Part shown: in pieces, positions 1 through 5,397 of the stretch | How positions within the stretch are numbered: position 1 is the stretch's first letter | Layout: every line of letters starts with the position of its first letter | NCBI GenBank assembly: GCA_903928835.1 | Contig: CAIYSK010000048.1 | Location: forward strand, 1 to 5,794 | Origin: an uncultured cyanobacterium | GTDB lineage: Bacteria; Cyanobacteriota; Cyanobacteriia; PCC-6307; Cyanobiaceae | Direction of reading: 5' to 3' | Length of the DNA: 5,794 bases | Translations under genes and position numbers: made by a program | The notes under the pieces: model-generated | Databases searched by the model: none | Told to the model about the DNA's origin: nothing | The model's input: the letters and a program-made list of their open reading frames with translations, nothing else

Positions 1-398
1 AGGCCGATCACAAACAGGCAGCCCACCAGCCAGGGGGTATTGGGGCTAAAGGCTGCTGCCACCAGGCCAATCAGCAGCAACACCATTTCGGCGATGAACA
101 CCGGCTTGCGGCCGAAGCGATCGGCCAGGCCGCCCAGGGCGAGGGCGCCGATCATGATCCCGAACAAGGTGGCGGCGGTCACAAAGCCGCGATCGGTGGC
201 GCTCATGTCGAACTGCTCGCTCACCAGGGGCAGGGCGATGCCGCCCATGAACACGATCAGCCCCTCAAAAAATTTGCCCGCCGTTGCCAGCGACCACACC
301 AGCCACTGCATGCTGGAGAGGGGTGGGCCCGCCAACTGTGCACCGTCTTGCCAGCGAGGCACCTCCTCGATGTAGGCCTGGACGGTTTGCTGGCCCAC
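1..398 (-). CDS. Major facilitator superfamily transporter, N-terminal part (cut by window edge)
   Basis: This is the first ~132 residues of a 12-helix inner-membrane secondary transporter; the rest lies beyond the left edge. A membrane helix at about residues 35-60 contains GKFFEG, a second spans 72-90, and it is followed by the signature loop 2-3 motif GGLADRFGRKP (Asp93, Arg94, Gly96, Arg97, Lys98), which is motif A of the sugar-porter/metabolite-porter branch. A third helix begins near residue 100. The reading frame is open back to the stop codon of the upstream YeeE/YedE gene at 435-437. The ATG at 309-311 would remove a stretch (YIEEVPRWQDG) that, from memory, relatives of this transporter keep, so I chose the GTG at 396-398; no convincing ribosome binding site decides it. 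With that start the spacing to the upstream gene is 36 bases, consistent with co-transcription. The substrate cannot be told from this fragment. Confidence 0.85.
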   Translation of the reverse strand, partial: MGQQTVQAYIEEVPRWQDGAQLAGPPLSSMQWLVWSLATAGKFFEGLIVFMGGIALPLVSEQFDMSATDRGFVTAATLFGIMIGALALGGLADRFGRKPVFIAEMVLLLIGLVAAAFSPNTPWLVGCLFVIG

Positions 399-434
399 TG
401 GGTCCCAACAGGGGATTTCAGTATGAAGGAGCCG

Positions 435-1382
435 TCACGGGGGAGTTGGTGTCCTGGGATGCCTGATGGGGGAGATGGTGCCTAACCAATCGCCCAACAG
501 AATGCCTGCCGCCATGGCTGTTAGACCCAGAGCGGCATGCATGGAGCCCAGGGGCAGAGAGCGAAACAGGTAGGTGTCGTTGGCACCCATGCCCCAGACA
601 CTGCCCATGGCCATGAGCATCCCGATGGGTAGCAGTCGGAGATCTCGCCTTCGAATCGGCACCGGGGAAAAGTCGCCCCGTAGCCCGTGCACCAGCGCCA
701 TGCCCAGGGGGGTCAGAAGGGCATAGGCCCACAGGTGTCCAAGGGGTATCCCCCTAAGGCTGTCGCCCAAGGCCCGCGCCAAGTTGGATGGGGTCCATGG
801 CAGGTCGCTGTGGTGCAACAGGCCCACAAGGATGCCGGTGGTGAGCATCAAGGCCCAGGCCACCCCCCCCTGGAGGTTGGGCTCTTTGGGGTTGGGTAAA
901 AAGCATTGATGCTGGCGCCTGGCCCTGCGGTTGAGCACCAGTAGGCAGGCTCCAAGCCCCCCCAGCACCAGTCCCACCTCTAGGGGCGTTTGGTGGTGGC
1001 CAGGAATGGGAGACCTGCGCAACAGGGCATAGCCGAGAACCCAGCCTGCGATGGTCAACAGACGACCCGCTTCGCCCTTGCAAAGGCCGTTGATGGTGCC
1101 GACAAAGCAGCCGCCATTCGACCGAGCGGCGAGGCCAAACACCAGGCCCCCGAAGACCACCGCCAGATGCGGGTTGTAGATGGGCATGGTTTCGCCGCCC
1201 CGCCATTGGGCCAGCGCCAGCAAGGAGATGGCGATTAAGAAACTGAGTCCCACGACGCAACGGGCGGGGGACAAGTTGCCGCTGCGCACCCCAAGCACCG
1301 TGACTACAAAGCAGAACTTGCTTAACGCCAAGGCCATGCCCACCACCAGGATGGCGGCCAGCGATAGAGCAGTGGTCACCAT
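435..1382 (-). CDS. YeeE/YedE family (thiosulfate/sulfur) transporter
   Basis: A 315-residue polytopic membrane protein with about nine hydrophobic segments. The YeeE/YedE family, whose characterised bacterial member imports thiosulfate through a relay of cysteines, is recognised by three features. The first helix ends in SKFCF (Cys24). A glycine-rich loop reads SNGGCFVGTINGLCKGE (Cys92, Cys100). The second inverted half carries GMGANDTYLF, a form of the (G)ND motif common in this family. The third relay cysteine seen in the thiosulfate importer is not obvious at that place, so the cargo may differ; sulfur transport is inferred from family only. I start at ATG 1380-1382, directly before the first hydrophobic helix. 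The frame stays open upstream to 1550, but that extension is Pro/Arg/Ser/Gly-rich, unlike the family, and overlaps the divergent gene. No clear Shine-Dalgarno site is seen. The MFS gene follows 36 bases downstream in the same direction. Confidence 0.85.
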   Translation of the reverse strand: MVTTALSLAAILVVGMALALSKFCFVVTVLGVRSGNLSPARCVVGLSFLIAISLLALAQWRGGETMPIYNPHLAVVFGGLVFGLAARSNGGCFVGTINGLCKGEAGRLLTIAGWVLGYALLRRSPIPGHHQTPLEVGLVLGGLGACLLVLNRRARRQHQCFLPNPKEPNLQGGVAWALMLTTGILVGLLHHSDLPWTPSNLARALGDSLRGIPLGHLWAYALLTPLGMALVHGLRGDFSPVPIRRRDLRLLPIGMLMAMGSVWGMGANDTYLFRSLPLGSMHAALGLTAMAAGILLGDWLGTISPIRHPRTPTPP

Positions 1383-1402
1383 GGAAACGATTGCTGGATC
1401 TA

Positions 1403-1428
1403 GGGGAGGGGTAGGGGGTCCGCTAGGG
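1403..1428 (+). repeat. Four-run G tract (G-quadruplex-type sequence)
   Basis: Four G runs of 4, 4, 5 and 3 bases are separated by 1, 2 and 7 bases. This fits the usual G3+N1-7 consensus for an intramolecular G-quadruplex on the plus strand. It lies in the gap between the divergently transcribed yeeE-like gene and the VUT-like fragment, 20 bases upstream of the yeeE-like start. A role is not shown. Confidence 0.45.
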
Positions 1429-1457
1429 CCAGACCTCCCACGACTCCTAGTCTGGCC
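1427..1457. repeat. Inverted repeat in divergent gap
   Basis: GGCCAGAC at 1427-1434 is repeated as its exact reverse complement at 1450-1457, giving an 8-bp stem with a 15-base loop. It ends two bases before the ATG of the VUT-like ORF. It could be a protein-binding dyad for one of the divergent promoters or a transcript hairpin; nothing in the sequence decides this. Confidence 0.35.
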
Positions 1458-1459
1458 GG

Positions 1460-1789
1460 ATGGGTTTTTCCCTTTCTCCCCAGCTCGATTGGTTGTGGTC
1501 GTTGGTGGTCGTTGGTGGTCGGAGGGGTGTTGGTCTTGCGCGATTTGCATTGGCCAGTGCCTTGGCCTTTCTTGTCAGTGAGTCGATTGATTGGCTGATT
1601 TATAGCCTCACCCACCGGCCCTTTGCTGATAGGGTCCTCATCTCCGTGGCCTTCAGTGCGCCGGTGGATACGGCCTGTTTTTTGTTCCTAGGAAATATTT
1701 GGAGTTGGCCCTTGTTTGCTATCAGTCTTGGGGCCAAGCTGTTGTCAGGAGATGCTCTTTCCCAGATGCTTCGCTACAGAATTACTTGA
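1460..1789 (+). pseudogene. VUT family (queuosine-precursor/vitamin transporter type) protein, C-terminal half only
   Basis: A 109-residue ORF whose residues about 26-105 look like the C-terminal half of VUT/DUF165 membrane proteins: a hydrophobic ALASALAFLVSESIDWLIY helix, then LTHRPFADRVLIS, then APVDTACFLF and a final hydrophobic stretch ending near KLLSGDALSQML. The spaced S-E-x-x-D, R-P-F-x-x-R-V-L-x-S and P-V-D-T elements are what I recognise. Intact relatives are about 155-220 residues; the N-terminal helices are missing. They cannot be rescued by a frameshift, because a stop (TAG 1448-1450) lies in frame just upstream and stops occur in the short gap before the divergent gene. Residues 1-25 are not VUT-like and are partly encoded by a tandem decamer (1491-1520). 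I read it as a 5'-truncated remnant. It might still be expressed from ATG 1460 as a short membrane protein. Family call moderately sure, pseudogene call less so. Confidence 0.55.
1491..1520 (+). repeat. Tandem 10-bp repeat (GTTGGTGGTC)
   Basis: Two exact copies of GTTGGTGGTC (1501-1510 and 1511-1520) follow a degenerate copy (1491-1500). The unit length is not a multiple of three, so gain or loss of a copy would shift the reading frame of the VUT-like ORF in which it lies. It sits just where the ORF stops resembling its family. Confidence 0.7.
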
Positions 1790-1825
1790 AGCCCCGCTAT
1801 CACGCCAATGCAGTGGGGGCCGGGT

Positions 1826-1852
1826 AGCCCAGTGGCCATAGGCCACTGGGCT
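1826..1852. terminator. Perfect 12-bp hairpin, possible terminator of the VUT-like ORF
   Basis: AGCCCAGTGGCC (1826-1837) and its exact reverse complement (1841-1852) enclose a 3-base loop ATA. It lies 36 bases after the TGA of the VUT-like ORF and about 155 bases before the ion channel start. No run of T follows on either strand, so it is not a classic intrinsic terminator; a REP-like element or operator are alternatives. The rest of 1790-2007 shows no gene. Confidence 0.4.
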
Positions 1853-2007
1853 TGTGGGCTTGATTGGGTTGTGCGCGCAAGCCCTGATCTGGGTAGGTCT
1901 GCAAAGGCGGCTGATTGGCGCTGACGCCTGGCGGGGCTTCGATCCGTGTAGTTCGCTTGGCTGTCGCGCTTGCGGTGCCAACCTGGGGCGATCAGGTTTT
2001 AGCTGCG

Positions 2008-3189
2008 ATGCCCCATCTCCCTGGCACCGATCGCTTCGGCCGCTGGTTTGTGCCGGGGCTATTGGCGGGATTGCTTGCGCTTGTGATGGCATGGGCCCCT
2101 TTCAGCAGCATGGTCAACTTGGTGTGCATGCCCTTGCATCGCATGGAGATCCAGGGTGGCGAGGGGATGGGCATGCCCTGGGCCATGCAGCGGGCTCAAG
2201 GGCCGATTATTCAACCCCTGGCTGCCTTTCCCCATCTCCAGCGCCAGGGGATCGTGATGAAGGTGGGCGTGCATGCCGATTCGATCTATGAATTGTCGCT
2301 TGCACAAAAGACCTACTTCGTAGATGGTCGCTTTTGGTTGGAGTGGCCCAATACGGTGCAGGTGTGGATGCAGCGAGAACATCTTGATCCATTAGCGGTT
2401 GTGGATTTTATGAATCAGGTTGAGGATTGGAATTCAGAAGTGGTGCCTGACTTCAGCCAACCTGAGCAGAGACCTGATGGAACTTGGTATCAGAGTTTTC
2501 GCTTTTCTAGCCTTTTCGATGTGCGGAAGATTGATTTACGCAAGTATCCATTCGGCTCCTTGCAATTGCCGATCGTGCTGCAGGTGGTGCCGGCCCATTC
2601 CGTGATCGATGGCCGGCCGCTGTTGCTCGTACCTGAGCGCAATCAAAGGGGAATTATTGGTGAAGATGCCAGCCTTGATGGCTATTCTCTTATCTCTGCC
2701 ACGTTGGCGCCCGTGGTGCGCACCTATCGCACTGACTATGGCTTGAATCGTTTGGTGCGGATCAGCCAGGTCCAGTGCCTCTTCAATTATCGCAGCAGCT
2801 TCTGGCCTGGCTTTATCAAATATGTACTGCCACTGGCCATCATTGTGCTGGTCGTGTTGATTTCCCCCTACCTGGACAGTTCCCTTGGTGATGTGCGGTT
2901 GGCAATTCCTACAACAGCTTTGCTTACGCTGGTCTTTCTCCAGCAGGGCTATTCGGCTGGTTTGCCACAAACTCCGTATCTTTCCTATCTCGACAAGCTT
3001 TATGCTGTGGCCTACCTGATTTGCATTGGTTTGTTCATCCTGTTTGCCTGGTCTTCGAATCGCTATTCGCTTGCGAGCGATGATCAGAAGGCTGCTGTTC
3101 AGGTGGGTCTAGATCGGATTGATCAGCGTTTCCAATTGGTGTCGTTGGGCTTAATTGCGTTGGTGGCTTTTGAAGCTTGGCTTTCCTAG
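2008..3189 (+). CDS. Pentameric ligand-gated ion channel (prokaryotic Cys-loop receptor homologue)
   Basis: A 393-residue membrane protein expected to form a five-subunit, ligand- or pH-gated ion pore with its binding domain outside the membrane. Residues 1-30 look like a signal peptide (arginines, then a hydrophobic core at 13-27, then AWA at 28-30). The extracellular beta domain starts near residue 81 (KVGVH, FVDGRFWLEWP). RPDGTWYQSFRF (155-166) and DLRKYPFGSLQLPI (176-189) match the strands around the Cys-loop; as in other bacterial channels there is no disulfide pair there. The pre-M1 arginine is Arg251. M1 (269-288) has its conserved proline at 275, M2 spans about 297-315, LPQTPYLSYLDK (319-330) is the M2-M3 loop, M3 about 331-349 and M4 about 374-392, with only a short M3-M4 loop. 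This resembles GLIC and ELIC as I remember them. The frame is open to a TTG at 1915, but ATG 2008 gives a normal signal peptide, so I chose it. The ligand is unknown. G+C is lower than in flanking genes. Confidence 0.88.
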   Translation: MPHLPGTDRFGRWFVPGLLAGLLALVMAWAPFSSMVNLVCMPLHRMEIQGGEGMGMPWAMQRAQGPIIQPLAAFPHLQRQGIVMKVGVHADSIYELSLAQKTYFVDGRFWLEWPNTVQVWMQREHLDPLAVVDFMNQVEDWNSEVVPDFSQPEQRPDGTWYQSFRFSSLFDVRKIDLRKYPFGSLQLPIVLQVVPAHSVIDGRPLLLVPERNQRGIIGEDASLDGYSLISATLAPVVRTYRTDYGLNRLVRISQVQCLFNYRSSFWPGFIKYVLPLAIIVLVVLISPYLDSSLGDVRLAIPTTALLTLVFLQQGYSAGLPQTPYLSYLDKLYAVAYLICIGLFILFAWSSNRYSLASDDQKAAVQVGLDRIDQRFQLVSLGLIALVAFEAWLS

Positions 3190-3228
3190 GGCTTGACTTT
3201 TTTCTTTTAAGCCAAATTAAACTTTAGA

Positions 3229-3261
3229 CCGGAAAATACAGCATTGCACTGTATTTTCCGG
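3229..3261. terminator. 13-bp hairpin between convergent genes (likely bidirectional terminator)
   Basis: CCGGAAAATACAG (3229-3241) and its exact reverse complement (3249-3261) enclose a 7-base loop. It lies 39 bases after the ion channel stop and 77 bases beyond the stop of the convergent NTF2-like gene. Only weak T-rich tails follow on each strand (ATTGTTT on plus, TCTAAAGTTT on minus). A separate T-rich tract at 3197-3208 lies just after the channel stop. The position between two gene ends supports termination in both directions. Confidence 0.6.
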
Positions 3262-3338
3262 ATTGTTTCGAGCTTGTGATTTGACCATTAAGTTCTTCGC
3301 CGATTATTTCTAAAATAGAAGATTTGGCCCGTCTCCTA

Positions 3339-3728
3339 TCAGGTTTCATCCGCCAAGGGCAGGGAATGGAGTAGTACCAGCTTCCATTCACCGGCTTCAA
3401 GTTGCAACACCGCCGTGGTGGGAGCAGTGATGGTTTGCTGCTTGCCATTAAAGGAATAAGTCTGCTCCAGCCAGGCCGTAATCCAGGCGATTTTATCCTG
3501 CTGCTGGCAGTGGATATCCCCCAGTCGGGATTCCACGCTTTCGCTAGCAGCGAGGGTTTTGTGAAGGTAGGCCTCAACCTCAGCACGCCCCCTTAACCAG
3601 CAGCGGCTGATTTCATCAACCAGCGTGACCCCATCGCTGCAGCACGCCTCCATCGCCCCAGCATTCAAGTGATCTAGGGCGGCAAAGAATGACACGAGGG
3701 TGTCAGTTGGGTTCTGAGCTGGGGTCAA
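3339..3728 (-). CDS. NTF2-like / SnoaL-fold small protein
   Basis: A 129-residue soluble protein with the layout of the NTF2-like superfamily (SnoaL / DUF4440 type), a cone-shaped alpha+beta fold used by small enzymes, binding proteins and immunity-like proteins. An N-terminal helical part has VSFFAALDHLNAGAMEACCSDGVTLVDEI (helix then first strand, residues about 12-40). RGRAEVEAYLHKTLA (47-61) is the typical G-R-x-x-I/V-x-x-x-hydrophobic helix. Curved strands follow (IAWITAWLEQTYSF, then TTAVLQLEAGEWKLVLLHSLPL), ending in the usual W-K/R-hydrophobic strand. No function can be assigned. The longest start is the TTG at 3726-3728, 11 codons before a GTG at 3693-3695; an in-frame TAA lies at 3756-3758, so no ATG start is available near the N-terminus. 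It lies downstream of the glutamine synthetase gene in the same direction but 250 bases away, so co-transcription is doubtful. Confidence 0.75.
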   Translation of the reverse strand: MTPAQNPTDTLVSFFAALDHLNAGAMEACCSDGVTLVDEISRCWLRGRAEVEAYLHKTLAASESVESRLGDIHCQQQDKIAWITAWLEQTYSFNGKQQTITAPTTAVLQLEAGEWKLVLLHSLPLADET

Positions 3729-3897
3729 GACTCTGGCTTGCTCTTGGATGCACCATTATCGCGGGGTGCTCGCCGGGAAGCGCTGCGCTGAATGCCCCTG
3801 ACGAGATACACCTTTGCTGGTCCAGTTCTTGTGAGAGCTTCCCTGCTGACCAGAATTCGCCAGGAGAAGGCCCATCACATGCAAACCCCACAACCCC

Positions 3898-3925
3898 GTA
3901 GCCGAAGGCTTCTCCGAAGGAGTAC
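3898..3925. repeat. Twin mini-hairpin repeat with GAA loops
   Basis: AGCC-GAA-GGCT (3900-3910) is followed after one T by CTCC-GAA-GGAG (3912-3922). Each is a 4-bp stem closed by the same GAA loop, and both contain CCGAAGG, 12 bases apart. GTA (3898-3900) and TAC (3923-3925) are complementary at the outer edges. From memory this resembles short dispersed palindromic repeats of cyanobacterial intergenic regions. It lies in a 250-base gap (3729-3978) in which I see no convincing gene. Confidence 0.45.
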
Positions 3926-3978
3926 AGATCATTCGCAACCTGCGCACCGCGGGTGTTGCCGCTGCAGCACGGAATAGA

Positions 3979-5343
3979 TCAACCAAGCCCTCCAATCAGA
4001 GGCCACCAGGCATTCGCCGTGATCAGAGCAGCATTTCTGAGGCCAGCGCAGCGACGCACCTCGGCCGCCTGGCTGTCGAGCAGCGACCCATGAAGCTCTT
4101 CTCCAAAGGCTTGGCGTAGCAAGGTGCTGGCAGCGAAGGCCGTTGAGGCTTCCGCCAAGCAGGAAGGCAGTCTCTGAACAGTGGGGGATTGCAGCAGGGC
4201 TGGATCACCCGTCACCGGAGGCGGCAGGGGCCGCTTTGCTTCCAAACTCGCCAGCACCACCGCCTGAACGGCCGCCAGCAGCAGATAGGGATTGTTGGCC
4301 AGATCCACCACCTTGAGCTCTAAGTGGGCAGCAGCGCCATTGGTGTCGTGGGGAATAAGCCTTAGAGCTGCCTCGCGGTTTTCAATCCCCCAAACCTGAA
4401 AGGGCGCAGCCCAGGTCCCCGGTGCCAGGCGCTGATAGGAGATCTCAAGAGGGCAGGCCAGCGCCAGCAAGGCCGGGAGCTCCTCCAGCAGTGCAGCCAG
4501 AATTCCACCGCCAGCACTGGTGAGGCCCCCGGGGCCGTCGCCGCCCTGGAGCAGTGCCAGCCCCTGGCGTTGGACGCTCAGATGCAGATGGCCCCCATTC
4601 CCCACCCGCTCCATGCTGGGCTTAGGGCTGAAGCTGCAGCGCCAATTGAACTGCCCACCAAAACGGCGCGTCACCCGCTGAATCAGCAGCCTGGCCAGCA
4701 CCAGCCGATCAGCCGCTTCCAGCGCTGAGCCCGGCGCCAGCGACAACTCGAACTGGCCAGCGCCGTATTCGGGATGAAACTGCAGCCAGGGGAGGCCGGC
4801 GGCATCCAGCGCCCCGAGCAACGCTGTGGCGTAGTCGAGTCCCTCGACCAGCCGATCGGCTCCATAGGGACCACCAAGGATGGCCGGCACCGGCTGGCCA
4901 TTGGGATCGGGGACTGCCACCAGCCACTCCAGTTCGAAGCCCGCCCGCAGCTCCAGGCCGGCAAGGTGAAGCTGCTCCTGCTGCTGGCGGCAACTGTGCC
5001 GCTGATCCCCCGCGTAGGGCGCCCCGTTGCGTTCAAAGCGTTCTCCGGGCGCCCAGGCCCAGCCACTGTCGGGCTCCAACAACGCCAGGGAAGCGGCATC
5101 GGCCCGCAGACGCAGATCCCCATCGGGGCGGGCCAGGCGATGGGCTGGATCAATGGCACCATCGGCGCGGAAGGCATCCGACACGGGCGAAAAGCCCACC
5201 CCCACCGCAGCTGCCGCATCGAAGGTGGCCAGAGGTACCACCTTCACCAGGGGCGCACCAGCATGGTTCACCCAGGTGATCGCCACCCAGCGGATGCCCT
5301 GATCAGCTAGGGCGGCAACAGGCGGAGACAGGTGCTTCGACAT
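3979..5343 (-). CDS. Glutamine synthetase superfamily ligase, probably gamma-glutamyl-amine type rather than GlnA
   Basis: A 454-residue cytoplasmic ATP-dependent carboxylate-amine ligase. Residues ~15-100 form the N-terminal beta-grasp part and ~115-454 the catalytic domain. Metal and nucleotide residues are in place: Glu137 and Glu139 in FELEW, Glu192 in HPEYGAGQ, Glu199 in QFEL, NGGHLHLS with His252, Arg305 in YQRLAPG, Asn322-Arg323 and Arg328 in IENREAALR, and Glu342 before a conserved ANNPYLL. Two residues that bind and deprotonate ammonium in bacterial GlnA, Asp50 and Glu327 in Salmonella numbering, appear replaced (Ser52 in GFSPVSD, and GTWAAP in place of GYEAP). That pattern occurs in PuuA-like and other gamma-glutamyl-polyamine or -amine ligases, so glutamine synthesis is unlikely to be the main job. 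Arg359 is a lysine (Lys344), and no adenylylation tyrosine region is recognised. ATG 5341-5343 fits the family N-terminus, though no ribosome site is seen. It diverges from the TauE-like gene across a 42-base gap. Confidence 0.85.
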   Translation of the reverse strand: MSKHLSPPVAALADQGIRWVAITWVNHAGAPLVKVVPLATFDAAAAVGVGFSPVSDAFRADGAIDPAHRLARPDGDLRLRADAASLALLEPDSGWAWAPGERFERNGAPYAGDQRHSCRQQQEQLHLAGLELRAGFELEWLVAVPDPNGQPVPAILGGPYGADRLVEGLDYATALLGALDAAGLPWLQFHPEYGAGQFELSLAPGSALEAADRLVLARLLIQRVTRRFGGQFNWRCSFSPKPSMERVGNGGHLHLSVQRQGLALLQGGDGPGGLTSAGGGILAALLEELPALLALACPLEISYQRLAPGTWAAPFQVWGIENREAALRLIPHDTNGAAAHLELKVVDLANNPYLLLAAVQAVVLASLEAKRPLPPPVTGDPALLQSPTVQRLPSCLAEASTAFAASTLLRQAFGEELHGSLLDSQAAEVRRCAGLRNAALITANAWWPLIGGLG

Positions 5344-5364
5344 GGACAGACCGTGGCACTGCGG

Positions 5365-5397
5365 CCATGATTGCCCTTACCGGCAATGCCCGCATGG
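5365..5397. promoter_or_regulatory. Nested dyad in the divergent intergenic gap (candidate operator)
   Basis: An inner 6-bp inverted repeat, ATTGCC (5370-5375) and GGCAAT (5382-5387), sits inside an outer 5-bp one, CCATG (5365-5369) and CATGG (5393-5397). It lies between the divergent starts of the ligase and exporter genes and overlaps ATG 5386, so it could be an operator shared by both, or it argues that translation of the exporter starts further downstream. No sigma-70 boxes are clear. Confidence 0.35.

Noticed and set aside
40..375. 111-codon open frame on the plus strand at the left end
   Set aside because: The opposite strand carries unmistakable MFS motif A and helices; the plus frame has no recognisable features.
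754..1260. 168-codon open frame on the minus strand in another frame of the YeeE/YedE gene
   Set aside because: Translation is rich in Arg, Pro, Gly and His with no membrane pattern or motif; shadow of the real gene.
1491..1520. CRISPR-like array
   Set aside because: The units are 10 bases, directly adjacent and without spacers; this is a simple tandem repeat.
1383..1550. Upstream extension of the YeeE/YedE frame by 56 residues
   Set aside because: The extension is Pro/Arg/Gly/Ser-rich low-complexity sequence, unlike family N-termini, and crosses the divergent gap, the G runs and the decamer repeat.
1915..2007. Upstream extension of the ion channel frame from a TTG start at 1915 (424 residues)
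   Set aside because: It would put 43 residues before the hydrophobic signal segment and uses a rare start. ATG 2008 leaves a normal signal peptide with an AxA end.
3703..3970. Minus-strand open frames in the gap between the ligase and the NTF2-like gene, one with a YSFGEAFGYG stretch recalling protein kinase subdomain IX
   Set aside because: The stretch is produced by the twin hairpin repeat, and no other kinase motif surrounds it; the frames overlap the NTF2-like gene start region and show no family.
4774..5310. 178-codon open frame on the plus strand inside the ligase gene
   Set aside because: It lies opposite a clearly recognisable glutamine synthetase homologue, and its translation shows no family motif; it is a shadow of high-G+C coding sequence.
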